From contig DUOO01000031.1 in assembly GCA_012838795.1 (NCBI GenBank), forward strand, positions 1 to 64,000: a stretch of DNA of 64,000 nucleotides. Reading direction: 5' to 3'. The notes beneath the pieces were generated by a model, which saw only the letters and a list, made by a program, of their open reading frames with translations, was not told the DNA's origin and searched no databases. This document shows, piece by piece, positions 1 to 7,551 of the stretch (positions are counted from its first letter, which is position 1; each line of letters opens with the position of its first letter). Source of the stretch: Clostridiaceae bacterium (GTDB lineage: Bacteria; Bacillota; Clostridia; Saccharofermentanales; DTU023). The position numbers and the translations under genes were made by a program.

Positions 1-368
1 CTCCGTTTATTAATTTGGAAAATTGCATCTTTCATATATCTGGAAAAAGAAGTTTTGCCGTCTTCACCCTGCAAATTTTTAATAAAGGGAAAAATTTCAA
101 ATTGCATCAGATTAAACATTTCTTCCGCAGAACCCAATTCTTTGAATTTATGCCAACGAAATTCCGGATTGTCCTCCGGGAATACAGATACATGAGGAAG
201 CCCTAAAAGATTAGCATCTTGTTCCTTGACCAATTCAGTTTGATCAAGACTTTTCATAAATATTAAATATGTGATTTGCTCGATGTTGGTTAACGGATTG
301 GTACTTCCCTCATTCCAAAGGGTTGTCCAGATTGCATCTACTTTGTTTCTTAATTCACCTGTCAGCAT
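1..368 (-). CDS. hsdM: Type I restriction-modification DNA methyltransferase subunit HsdM (N-terminal part, cut by window edge)
   Basis: This is the first 122 codons of a gene that continues past the left edge. HsdM is the N6-adenine methyltransferase subunit of a type I restriction-modification complex. The translation opens MLTGELRNKVDAIWTTLW and continues with NIEQITYLIFMKSLDQ and KEQDANLLG, the helical N-terminal domain typical of HsdM. The catalytic NPPF region lies outside the window. The start is set by a GGAAG ribosome site a few bases before the ATG at 368. It lies downstream of the AlbA_2 regulator on the same strand with a perfect palindrome between them. hsdS and hsdR would be expected further left. 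Confidence 0.88.
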   Translation of the reverse strand, partial: MLTGELRNKVDAIWTTLWNEGSTNPLTNIEQITYLIFMKSLDQTELVKEQDANLLGLPHVSVFPEDNPEFRWHKFKELGSAEEMFNLMQFEIFPFIKNLQGEDGKTSFSRYMKDAIFQINKR

Positions 369-435
369 CTTTACTTCCTTTTTTATCCTTCATCTACTCT
401 CCTTTGCAATCAGTTATTCCTTAGGCAAATTTTAT

Positions 436-474
436 CCTGACATTTAACCTGACATTCAAAACGTCAGGTTAAAT
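436..474. promoter_or_regulatory. Candidate operator: perfect 12-bp inverted repeat plus an extra half-site before hsdM
   Basis: ATTTAACCTGAC (442-453) and GTCAGGTTAAAT (463-474) are perfect inverted arms around a 9-base spacer. A further direct half-site CCTGACATT lies at 436-444, 12 bp before the CCTGACATT of the left arm (448-456). No T-run follows the arms on the minus strand, so an operator is more likely than a terminator. The same half-site recurs upstream of the AlbA_2 gene at 1855-1900. Confidence 0.6.
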
Positions 475-495
475 ATATTAATCTGAAGAGTCATT

Positions 496-1821
496 TTATT
501 TAATTACAATCCACTTCCCATCTTTCTTGGATCCGATTCTCTCCAAATACCCCTCTTCTTGTAATTTAGCAAATGCTCTGTATATCGTTCTGACTGTAAC
601 ACCTATCTCTTTTGAAAGATCGTCTGCAATCAAATCTGAATTTCTTATTAAAAGCTCTAACACCTTCTTTTCAGTATCGTTTAACCTTATTCCCTTTTCA
701 ACGTTTGGATGATTCTGTTCAGTTTGAGATAAAACTTCCTTGTCGAAAGGAATGGTGCATCGTATATAATTGTCATCTATGTCAAATACATCTTTTCCAT
801 ACTTGTTGACGATAGTGGGGATCCCATGACCCGTATGCTCAGTAAGCCCCATCATTAAAAAGATCCTCATTAACGTTACATTTCTCGGCTTACTAATTCC
901 TTCGAAAAATTGTTTTTCTGTCATTCCGCTTGGTAGTCCGCCATGGGAAAAGATTTCTATACGGTCACTGAACATCGATATTTGAGGTTCTGTAATTGTC
1001 CAATCATTATGAACCAAAGCATTGATGACAGCCTCATTGACTGCATCATGATCAAAGAGATAAGTATCTTTTCTCGGTCTGACTGTCGTATCTGATATAC
1101 AAATATTCTCTGCTTGTAGCCTTGTTTTTATCTTTATATAAGTCGTTATTAAACATCCGTAACCATAATCACTACGCTCAGATATGGCAGCTTTGTTTTT
1201 CCCTTGAAATTTAACAAAAATAAAGGGGATACTATTTCTATCCGCCAAAAGTTCCGCCAGTAAATTATAGTCGCCATTTTCCGTTTTAAGGTTAAAATTC
1301 GCTTCAAAAGATCGATCGTCTAAATGATAACCTTTTTCCGCATAATAAATTTTCAATTCCCTAAACGTTAAACCTATTGAACCGGACTTCTTTTTCAACA
1401 TATACTCTGTATCGATAAAATTCTTTTCATATCTGATTTTAATTTGTTCAGGGGTCATTTCTTTACAAGTTGTTCCGATGCGTATGGTGCAACCGGTTGA
1501 TGAAAATCCATATTTTCTTTGACAATAGATGTTTTTTCTGCCCTTTGAAATATTAATGACCACAATAGTCTTACCATCATCAAATTTCAGCTCTGATGCT
1601 ATTTCATCCTGAGGATTTGGCTCTATTTGGTTTGTGATGATATCGGATATTTTTCTTAAAGATTCATCGACCTTATTCACCCCGACAACTTCTCCGTTAT
1701 CTTTGACACCAATGAGAATGGTGCCGCCTGATGCATTTAAAAACGAAACTATTTCTCGCACGATAGAGTCTGTATATTTTTCTTTTAACTCAAGAGTATC
1801 CGACTCCACATGTTTTGACAT
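496..1821 (-). CDS. AlbA_2-domain ATP-binding protein with C-terminal winged helix, likely transcriptional regulator
   Basis: A 441-residue protein with three parts. Residues 8-125 match the AlbA_2 (Schlafen-type) nucleic-acid-binding fold, including LNASGGTILIGVKDNGEVVG. Residues 258-340 resemble a GHKL/RecG-C-like ATP-binding segment (AVNEAVINALVHNDW, then GLTEHTGHGIPTIV). Residues 382-436 form a winged helix (LSKEIGVTVRTIYRAFAKL). Proteins of this architecture are often annotated as RecG-like helicases but lack helicase motifs and commonly sit beside type I restriction systems. It lies just upstream of hsdM on the same strand, and both genes are preceded by TTAACNTGACAT palindromes, so autoregulation and control of hsdM are inferred. 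Confidence 0.82.
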   Translation of the reverse strand: MSKHVESDTLELKEKYTDSIVREIVSFLNASGGTILIGVKDNGEVVGVNKVDESLRKISDIITNQIEPNPQDEIASELKFDDGKTIVVINISKGRKNIYCQRKYGFSSTGCTIRIGTTCKEMTPEQIKIRYEKNFIDTEYMLKKKSGSIGLTFRELKIYYAEKGYHLDDRSFEANFNLKTENGDYNLLAELLADRNSIPFIFVKFQGKNKAAISERSDYGYGCLITTYIKIKTRLQAENICISDTTVRPRKDTYLFDHDAVNEAVINALVHNDWTITEPQISMFSDRIEIFSHGGLPSGMTEKQFFEGISKPRNVTLMRIFLMMGLTEHTGHGIPTIVNKYGKDVFDIDDNYIRCTIPFDKEVLSQTEQNHPNVEKGIRLNDTEKKVLELLIRNSDLIADDLSKEIGVTVRTIYRAFAKLQEEGYLERIGSKKDGKWIVIK

Positions 1822-1854
1822 CCCCTTTACCTCCGTATAACATTATACAGAATA

Positions 1855-1900
1855 CCTGACATATCTTCAACTTAACATGACATATAATATTTCATGTTAA
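1855..1900. promoter_or_regulatory. Candidate operator upstream of the AlbA_2 gene
   Basis: TTAACATGA (1872-1880) and TCATGTTAA (1892-1900) form a 9-bp inverted repeat with an 11-base spacer. A further half-site CCTGACATAT lies at 1855-1864. The half-site agrees with TTAACCTGACATT in the palindrome before hsdM. It sits 34-79 bases before the AlbA_2 start codon, where a promoter is expected. Confidence 0.55.
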
Positions 1901-1988
1901 ATTAATTTAAGCAATGACTCTACCGCCTAAAGGCTATAGATTAATTATTTAAAAGAAAAAGATTCTTCAGCTTATTTCATATAATTCT

Positions 1989-2084
1989 TTAAGACAACGT
2001 CTCCTTTTCCATGGTTTTTTCTTCCGGAAATGTTGATACATAAGGAATCCTATAAGATTCGCATCTTGTTCTTTAGCAAGGATT
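1989..2084 (-). pseudogene. hsdM fragment (decayed second copy)
   Basis: On the minus strand this reads LAKEQDANLIG, then after a one-base frameshift IPYVSTFPEE. It aligns with LVKEQDANLLGLPHVSVFPED of the hsdM start at the left of the window, and the DNA is also alike (AAAGAACAAGATGCGAATCT against AAGGAACAAGATGCTAATCT). About 45 N-terminal codons are missing and a stop follows at 1989-1991. It abuts the end of the AlbA_2 relic, so the pair mirrors the intact regulator-hsdM order. Confidence 0.72.
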
Positions 2085-2096
2085 TTATAATAGTCA

Positions 2097-2440
2097 CTAT
2101 CTTGATCTTGTCGTATATTTTGTTCCTCGTCCACTTCCGGTTTTCTCTACATATCCTGATTCAATCAATGTTTCAAGTAGTTCTAATACTTTATTTTTTC
2201 CAAACCCCGTTATTTCCGATAATGAAGAACTTGCTAATTCTTTGTTCTCTAATGCACTGTATACAAGATTTTGATCATCAGTTAGTTCTTCTAGTCCTGA
2301 AATGACCGGCAAGGTAATTTCTACAGAATTCTCATATATCTTAAATATCGGTTTTTTCTTACTTTTTCTATATGAATTTTTTATCCTTCTTATACCCGTA
2401 CCAAAACTTTCTATAATATCTAATCTAAAAAACGATAAAA
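2097..2440 (-). pseudogene. C-terminal fragment of an AlbA_2/ATP-binding regulator (relic)
   Basis: The minus-strand frame reads FFRLDIIESFGTGIRRIKNSY, then a linker, then a winged helix (LSEITGFGKNKVLELLETLIESGYVEKTG). The GTGI stretch matches the GHGIP stretch of the intact AlbA_2 protein at 496-1821. The open frame runs upstream to about 2540 without a convincing start or recognisable N-terminal domain, so about three quarters of the gene is missing. A TTG at 2312 could in principle express a 71-residue winged-helix peptide, but no good ribosome site is seen. Confidence 0.7.
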
Positions 2441-2473
2441 CAAACGGTAGTTTTTTCGTTTGTTTTATCGTTT
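2430..2473 (-). terminator. Perfect 17-bp inverted repeat, terminator-like on the minus strand
   Basis: AAACGATAAAACAAACG (2430-2446) and its exact complement (2457-2473) flank a 10-base loop. On the minus strand the second arm runs into TTTTTT, as in an intrinsic terminator, though the stem is AT-rich. It could end transcription of the toxin-antitoxin operon about 150 bases upstream. It lies inside the frame of the AlbA_2 relic, near the point where family similarity begins. Confidence 0.45.
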
Positions 2474-2625
2474 GAAATCTGATGTAAATCTTTTCATAAA
2501 ATTTGAGTTCTTTTTTTAGATAAAGCCAGAGTTCTATATGCCGTTATCATAATTATGACACGAGACCTCATCTCAGGGCTACATATTGTATCTTTCGGAG
2601 TAAGCGTTTATGATGCCGGATAACT

Positions 2626-2973
2626 TTAACTGTCCATCGAAAAACCATATATTTCTTCAAAATCATCGTCAATAAATTCAAAATCGAATATATGGATAGA
2701 ATCAAATGCCTGTTCACAATATGTCACCATTCCAATTTCGTAATTGATTATTGGTTTTCCCAGTTTATTCTTTACGGTCTCTTCCGTGACATTATCAAAT
2801 ATGTCTTCAATATTAGACTTAATAAAAATAACGATCTTATCGAAATTATCATGATAATTATTTGCTATTGTTTTTACTCTCTCTTTAAAATTATCATCCG
2901 GTCTATTCTCCCAAGAAAAAATCAAATCTTCATATTCATATATAAACTGCTCTAAATCTTCGTCATACTTCAT
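2626..2973 (-). CDS. Acidic 115-residue protein of unknown function, third gene of the toxin-antitoxin operon
   Basis: Not recognised. The protein is strongly acidic (EYEDLIF near the start, FEFIDDDFEEIYGF at the end) with no membrane segment or signal peptide. It starts 22 bases after the HigA-like antitoxin stop and has its own AGGA ribosome site 7 bases before the ATG, so it is very likely co-transcribed. Small acidic proteins of this kind can be immunity or accessory antitoxin proteins, but that is inference from context and composition only. Confidence 0.6.
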   Translation of the reverse strand: MKYDEDLEQFIYEYEDLIFSWENRPDDNFKERVKTIANNYHDNFDKIVIFIKSNIEDIFDNVTEETVKNKLGKPIINYEIGMVTYCEQAFDSIHIFDFEFIDDDFEEIYGFSMDS

Positions 2974-2994
2974 GTGATTTTCCTATCTGTAAAA

Positions 2995-3285
2995 TTATTT
3001 ATCGGACTGCATAGGAATAAATTCAATTTTCAATTGCATTCCTAAACCTTTAGCCAGTCGCTTAACCATGTTAAGGCTTGGATTTCTTGTTCCGTTTTCA
3101 ATTCGACTAATATCTGCCTGAGTAATGCCTGTTCGCTCTGACAATTCTTTTTGCGTAATATTCAAGGAATTTCTTGCATCAATCATTGCTTGAATAATAT
3201 CATACTCAGGTTGCAACGCATCATATTCAGCTTTCACTTCAGGATTTTTAAGAACTTTATTTTTATATTCACTATATTTTATCAT
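2995..3285 (-). CDS. HigA-like antitoxin, XRE-family HTH
   Basis: A 96-residue DNA-binding protein. The helix-turn-helix reads NITQKELSERTGITQADISRIENG, followed by NPSLNMVKRLAKGLGM, a standard Cro/C1-type domain in the C-terminal two thirds. The chosen ATG at 3285 lies 8 bases after a GGAG inside the end of the toxin gene; upstream in-frame starts at 3291 or 3327 lack good spacing. It overlaps the toxin gene by 14 bases. Toxin-before-antitoxin order is typical of HigBA. It probably represses its own operon through the inverted repeat in the promoter at 3654-3682. Confidence 0.87.
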   Translation of the reverse strand: MIKYSEYKNKVLKNPEVKAEYDALQPEYDIIQAMIDARNSLNITQKELSERTGITQADISRIENGTRNPSLNMVKRLAKGLGMQLKIEFIPMQSDK

Positions 3286-3628
3286 TGCCATATCTCCGTT
3301 CATAATCAGATTTATATTTTTTCGCAAGATTAATCTCTTTTCTTGGTGTTCTTTGTGTCTTTTTTATAAATCCGTTAGTTAATATTATTTTTTGTCCGAT
3401 AACAAAAAAGTATAATATTCTTGTTAAGTCAGTTCCTTGTTTTGTTCTAAGTTCGAATATTCCATGTTCAAGGAATTTCGAATAAGGTTCTCTAAGCTTA
3501 GGGTCGTTTTCCTCCAGCAAATCAATTGTTCTAAGTGTCTTAGCCAAAAGCTTTGGCTCTAAGGAATCAAGAAATTCTTGAACCGGACACTTGTCATCTT
3601 CCGTATCATAAAGAATAATTTCGTACAT
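3272..3628 (-). CDS. RelE/HigB-family toxin (Gp49-like)
   Basis: A 118-residue protein opening MYEIILYDTEDDKCPVQEFL, with LREPYSKFLEHGIFELRTKQG, TRILYFFVIGQKIILTNGF and a basic tail KKTQRTPRKEINLAKKYKSDY. This is the HigB/Gp49 branch of the RelE superfamily, whose members are ribosome-dependent mRNA endonucleases. A GAGG ribosome site precedes the ATG. Its 3' end overlaps the antitoxin gene, so the two are translationally coupled. No truncation is visible and it looks functional. Confidence 0.87.
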   Translation of the reverse strand: MYEIILYDTEDDKCPVQEFLDSLEPKLLAKTLRTIDLLEENDPKLREPYSKFLEHGIFELRTKQGTDLTRILYFFVIGQKIILTNGFIKKTQRTPRKEINLAKKYKSDYERRYGNDKI

Positions 3629-3653
3629 TTATAATCCTCTTTATTATGTTTCA

Positions 3654-3682
3654 ATAATATGTTTAATGCGACATATTGTCAA
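3654..3682 (-). promoter_or_regulatory. Promoter of the toxin-antitoxin operon with embedded operator
   Basis: Read on the minus strand: TTGACA (3682-3677), a 17-base spacer, TATTAT (3659-3654). The inverted repeat AATATGT (3656-3662) / ACATATT (3671-3677) spans the spacer and touches both hexamers, which is where an antitoxin would block RNA polymerase. It lies about 25 bases upstream of the toxin start. Confidence 0.68.
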
Positions 3683-3902
3683 TAGCCATCTAATTTTCAT
3701 CAAACACGATAATTAAATTTGATTTTTAAGATTATTCCGACTTCAGATTAACTTTACGATATTATTAGTAATTATATGTAAGTATTTTTTGGAAAAAGTA
3801 ATAAAAATATAAAAAATTAATTAATACATCAATATTTTTCAAAAAATCTGATTTCAATATATTGATAAAAAATTTCAAGCTTTAACTTCAGGTTTTTCAT
3901 TT

Positions 3903-4646
3903 TTAAAACAACAACGGCACATTCCCATACATCAATATACGTAAAATTCCAATGATGATCAGATGCAGCGGATAATAGATGTAGAAAAACATTTTCAGCC
4001 AGCCGGCTTTTCCTTTTTCACCGTTGTACATTTTTAACAACGGATAAACCATAAGAACACCTACCAGCACAAGTGCGTATACTTTACTGACAAAGAAAAA
4101 CGATATTACTCCATAGAAAAACACCCAAAAAACAATTGCTATCATCTGTCCTTTCATATCTCCGTGTTTTCTGTACATATGCTGTATTGCCAAAACTGCA
4201 ATACAACTCCAGTCCGCAGGAAATGCGCTCCAAATAAGCACGAAAACAATTGCGAATTTCAAGTATTTGTTCATACTTTTCTCTTCATATTGCAACCACA
4301 ATATAACTACAGAAATAAACAGCGGATACATAACACTTGTTTGATTAAATATCCCGGTACTGAACGGAATCGGATTAATACCGAATGCAAAACAATAGGC
4401 AAAGTGTGAAATGACAGCAAAAATAAACATTCTAAGCATATATTTTTTCACATTTCTTGTGTAATGAAATCCCTCGCAAACAAAGAACCACATAATCGGA
4501 GCTGTCAGCCGGCCGATCAAATGCAATGCAATCGGCAAAGGCTGTGCCGGAAATCCCGGATAAAAAAGATCCGCAATATGATCTATGGTCATCGCAAAAA
4601 TTGCTATTAATTTTAGCTGGTTTGCATTAAGTGTTATTTTATTCAT
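3903..4646 (-). CDS. TraX-family multi-pass membrane protein
   Basis: A 247-residue membrane protein with about seven hydrophobic segments. The opening LNANQLKLIAIFAMTIDHIADLF and the segment LIGRLTAPIMWFFVCEGFHYTRN are the signature of the TraX family (PF05857), related to acyltransferases; F-plasmid TraX N-acetylates pilin. Chromosomal Firmicute copies have no proven substrate. The ribosome site GGATAGGAA precedes the ATG. No conjugation genes are nearby, so a role in surface or exopolymer acylation is only a guess. Confidence 0.85.
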   Translation of the reverse strand: MNKITLNANQLKLIAIFAMTIDHIADLFYPGFPAQPLPIALHLIGRLTAPIMWFFVCEGFHYTRNVKKYMLRMFIFAVISHFAYCFAFGINPIPFSTGIFNQTSVMYPLFISVVILWLQYEEKSMNKYLKFAIVFVLIWSAFPADWSCIAVLAIQHMYRKHGDMKGQMIAIVFWVFFYGVISFFFVSKVYALVLVGVLMVYPLLKMYNGEKGKAGWLKMFFYIYYPLHLIIIGILRILMYGNVPLLF

Positions 4647-4698
4647 TTCCTATCCTCGCCAAATTCTAATTTATAAGTTTCGTTTCACAAATTTGAAT

Positions 4699-5181
4699 TT
4701 ACATTCCACATAAATGAAAGATAAATGCCGGGATAGCTGCCATCATTGGCGATACTACAATAGTACCAAGCCACTTTATTATAAGTGTCTTCTTTGGAAT
4801 GTATGGTTTTAAATCTTCAGTACCTTCTATCTCCCATGCTTTAGTATGACCAACCCAATACCAATCAATAAAGAATCTGTCAAAAAGATTCATGATCAAA
4901 TAGACACAAGTCATCTGGGTAAACCCATCCCAAAATCCCCTTGCGCCATTAACAAAATAAACAAGTACGGGAACAACTATCAAAGTAGGAATATACATTG
5001 CAAGAATCGTTATAATTGTATCTTTCTTGATTTTATCCGTTGTTGTCAGGCCTAATGCGATTACTCTGTCTTGTACATCCTGCTCATAGAAAAAAACCAA
5101 GCCTACCGGTCCGTTTGCTATACCTACAACACATATAAGCAGAAGCCAAAATGACATTACCAAACCTTCTAAAAGTACCAT
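4699..5181 (-). CDS. Conserved membrane protein of unknown function, about four transmembrane segments
   Basis: A 160-residue hydrophobic protein with segments near residues 8-29, 55-76, 85-98 and 135-158. The stretch NLFDRFFIDWYWVGHTKAW between the third and fourth segments looks like a conserved functional loop, but I do not recognise the family with certainty. A strong GGAGG precedes the ATG at 5181. It follows 300 bases of non-coding sequence and precedes the TraX-like gene on the same strand by about 50 bases, so the two may be co-transcribed. Confidence 0.65.
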   Translation of the reverse strand: MVLLEGLVMSFWLLLICVVGIANGPVGLVFFYEQDVQDRVIALGLTTTDKIKKDTIITILAMYIPTLIVVPVLVYFVNGARGFWDGFTQMTCVYLIMNLFDRFFIDWYWVGHTKAWEIEGTEDLKPYIPKKTLIIKWLGTIVVSPMMAAIPAFIFHLCGM

Positions 5182-5490
5182 CTGCCAAACCTCCGCAAAT
5201 TCTTTTTTTCCGGATCTGATTCTACCGGTGCATGTCTACATATCCGCTTTGTGTTAGCTAAAAATGACTACACACCTCTAATACTTTAGAACATCCTTAA
5301 GCAGAAATCTTTTTGTAAAAGTAAAATAATAATAATTTCAGTATAATTTTTAAAATAGAAAAGTCGGTTATTTAGTTGTTTTAATATATACATTTTATAA
5401 AATAGGGTTTTTCTGCATATGTCATTTGATTTACTTCAGAAAATCTGATTCATTAAGAGAATATATGTCAAACAAAAATACAATTGCAGA
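5182..5490. other. AT-rich intergenic stretch
   Basis: About 309 bases between the repeat-protein gene and the membrane-protein gene, both on the minus strand. It is very AT-rich. I see no tRNA, convincing hairpin-plus-T-run or conserved frame. It presumably carries the promoter for the downstream gene. Confidence 0.5.
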
Positions 5491-6492
5491 TCAATAGTTA
5501 TAAAAAGTATCGACGATTTCGAAGTTTTTCTGCAGTCCGCAGCGAGTGCATTCGTCCCACCTGCTTCCGCTTTCATAATCCCTGTGATCAATAACTTTAT
5601 CAATATGGATAAAATCATGGTTTTCCGCATTGCATTGAGAGCAGATGCAGGAGATGGTTTTTCCGTTTTCCGGCCAGTTTTCCGCACCACACGAGGTACA
5701 GATATAACCGCCCAATTTTTTAAATGCCATTTGCTTCACTTTAGTGTTTTTTGCCTGACGTGCAATAGTTGTAAGCGCATCATTATCGGAAATTAAAAGT
5801 ATTGCGTCTTCAGAACTGATCTTATCGCCCAAAGCAATGTCTACAAGAATGGATTGGTCAGTTAACTTTTCCATCGCTCTTCGCCGTACAAAGGAATCTC
5901 GGGCATTAATTGCAACGTCCAGAATCATGCTTTGGCTCGATAACTTATCAAACGCAGGGACACATAAAACGGGATTGTTGGAATTTATGGCTATATCAAG
6001 CAATAACTTCTGATCATTCAGTCTTTTAAATGCATCTTCGCGTATGAATCTGTCACGCTCCGTCAGTATAATGTTCGCTAATGCGGTTTGTACATTTAAT
6101 TTTTTAACCATTCTTATTCGCAAACCTTTGTTATCCGTATTTTGTGCTATTTCAGCAATTAGTGATTGGTCCGTTAACATTTCTTCTGCAGTTTCTCGAA
6201 CAAATGAATCCGAATCATTGAACATAATTTCAAATATAAGTGATTGGTCGGTCAGTTTTTTAACTGCTGCACGGCGAACAATATTATCCTGATCATTTCG
6301 TGCAATATCGGCTAAAATAGATTGATCGGATATTTTTTCAATCGCCGCACAACGCACCTTAGGTAGTGGTACCGTTTTTGCTATTTCCAATAAGATTACC
6401 GAATCTGTTTCATTTTCCACTGCCTTTATTGCTTTCTCATATTTTTTAGGATTTTCGGTCATCCATATCTTTTTTTTATTAAATAATCCCAT
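5491..6492 (-). CDS. HEAT-like 26-residue repeat protein with C-terminal zinc-ribbon-like cysteines
   Basis: A 333-residue protein starting MGLFNKKK at 6492, where GGAGG lies 7 bases ahead; a longer frame from 6522 has no such site. Residues about 30-265 are nine tandem copies of a 26-residue unit with consensus TDQSLIxDIAxNxxDxxVRxxAxxKL, which resembles an armadillo/HEAT-type helical solenoid. The C-terminal part carries CTSCG, CICSQC and CTRCG pairs, so probably bound zinc. No catalytic motif is visible. Solenoids of this kind are usually protein-binding scaffolds. It is 17 bases downstream of another Cys-pair protein and probably in one operon with it. Confidence 0.75.
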   Translation of the reverse strand: MGLFNKKKIWMTENPKKYEKAIKAVENETDSVILLEIAKTVPLPKVRCAAIEKISDQSILADIARNDQDNIVRRAAVKKLTDQSLIFEIMFNDSDSFVRETAEEMLTDQSLIAEIAQNTDNKGLRIRMVKKLNVQTALANIILTERDRFIREDAFKRLNDQKLLLDIAINSNNPVLCVPAFDKLSSQSMILDVAINARDSFVRRRAMEKLTDQSILVDIALGDKISSEDAILLISDNDALTTIARQAKNTKVKQMAFKKLGGYICTSCGAENWPENGKTISCICSQCNAENHDFIHIDKVIDHRDYESGSRWDECTRCGLQKNFEIVDTFYNY

Positions 6493-6509
6493 AATATGTC
6501 CTCCGCACT

Positions 6510-7148
6510 TTAATAATTCCAATATATTTCCAACTTTGTAGCATTCGCGGTTGCCGCCACATCCTGCAAGTATTTTGCTATTTGTTTTTTGCGCCGAAAT
6601 CTCGCAAGGAAAAATCCTAAGATCATTGTAATCACTAAGGGTACAACTGCGTTGATCAACCCGGGAATCCCCATGTTTTCCAAGTTAAACAACTTCATAA
6701 CACCGAAAGACACGGGTAAGCCGATAAAGAAAAAACCTACCGTCCACATTCCCGACGAGGCAAAATATCGTTTTTTCCACGGTTGAACCGCACCACAATA
6801 TGGACAGGTATCAGCCTCTTTAAGATATTCGCTCAAATATTTCAATGATTCAAATGGTAAAGATCCGTTATAGTAATGATTGTCTAAACGCTGCTTTTCC
6901 TCTTGTATCTCCTGAATACACTGAAGCAGATATTCATTGGCTTTTTTCTGTGTTGTCATTACTTCGTCCACAGTAAAATTATTGTTATTACTACCTCGTT
7001 TTGTGATAGTAGATTCCATTTCTATCATACTTTCATAGATATCGGTTTGCCTTCCGCAATGTCCGCAAGTGTAACGGTAACGAAATGTCATCTGTGATTT
7101 ACGCGTTACGCTGTAGCCGACTACCTTTTGTCCTGCGTAATTAATCAT
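6510..7148 (-). CDS. Zinc-ribbon and transmembrane protein, unknown function
   Basis: A 212-residue protein. The N-terminal part has CGHCG (near residue 33) and a central CPYCG, together a likely four-cysteine zinc site. Two hydrophobic segments follow (WTVGFFFIGLPVSFGVM and INAVVPLVITMILGFFLA), then a basic tail. AGAGGG precedes the ATG. The gene directly after it encodes the 26-residue-repeat protein, which also ends in cysteine pairs, so the two may work together at the membrane. No family assignment is possible from sequence alone. Confidence 0.68.
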   Translation of the reverse strand: MINYAGQKVVGYSVTRKSQMTFRYRYTCGHCGRQTDIYESMIEMESTITKRGSNNNNFTVDEVMTTQKKANEYLLQCIQEIQEEKQRLDNHYYNGSLPFESLKYLSEYLKEADTCPYCGAVQPWKKRYFASSGMWTVGFFFIGLPVSFGVMKLFNLENMGIPGLINAVVPLVITMILGFFLARFRRKKQIAKYLQDVAATANATKLEIYWNY

Positions 7149-7463
7149 AATTATACCCTCTCACTTTCTATTACCATTGCCTGAATTTTTATTTATATCC
7201 GTAATTTTTTTATAAACTTGGTTTTCCTTAGTAAATAAAATAATCATCCGTTTGAGAATTAGTAATAGCTTCATATTTGTTCTTCTTTTTTCTTAGTTCT
7301 TAATTATGATAATTCTAAAACGATACCTGATTGTCTGCAAAAAGCATACAAATTGATTCTTTGCATTTTTAATGCAGATATTATGTGCAGCTATTTTTCA
7401 TATGTATTATGAAATGTCTTTGATTTTATTTTTATTAAATGATTTCGCAAATTCTCCCAAACA
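7149..7463. other. AT-rich intergenic region
   Basis: About 315 bases between the flavodoxin terminator and the zinc-ribbon membrane gene. I see no gene, tRNA or conserved motif. The promoter of the 7148 gene should lie at its left end. Confidence 0.45.
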
Positions 7464-7513
7464 AAAAAGGTATGTCACTTTTTCCCTTGAAATATTAAGC
7501 GTTACATACCTTT
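7464..7513 (-). terminator. Intrinsic terminator after the flavodoxin gene
   Basis: AAAGGTATGT (7466-7475) pairs with ACATACCTTT (7504-7513). On the minus strand the second arm runs into TTTTTTGTTT. It starts about 38 bases after the flavodoxin stop codon. Confidence 0.75.
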
Positions 7514-7551
7514 AGTTAGTAATTTTTTTAAAATATTAAGGCTAAGATTTC

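Noticed and set aside
15-206. Plus-strand open frame at the left edge
   Set aside because: It is the shadow of hsdM on the opposite strand, whose protein matches a known family.
2030-2305. Plus-strand frame of 91 codons
   Set aside because: It is opposite the AlbA_2 and hsdM relics, which have recognisable protein similarity on the minus strand.
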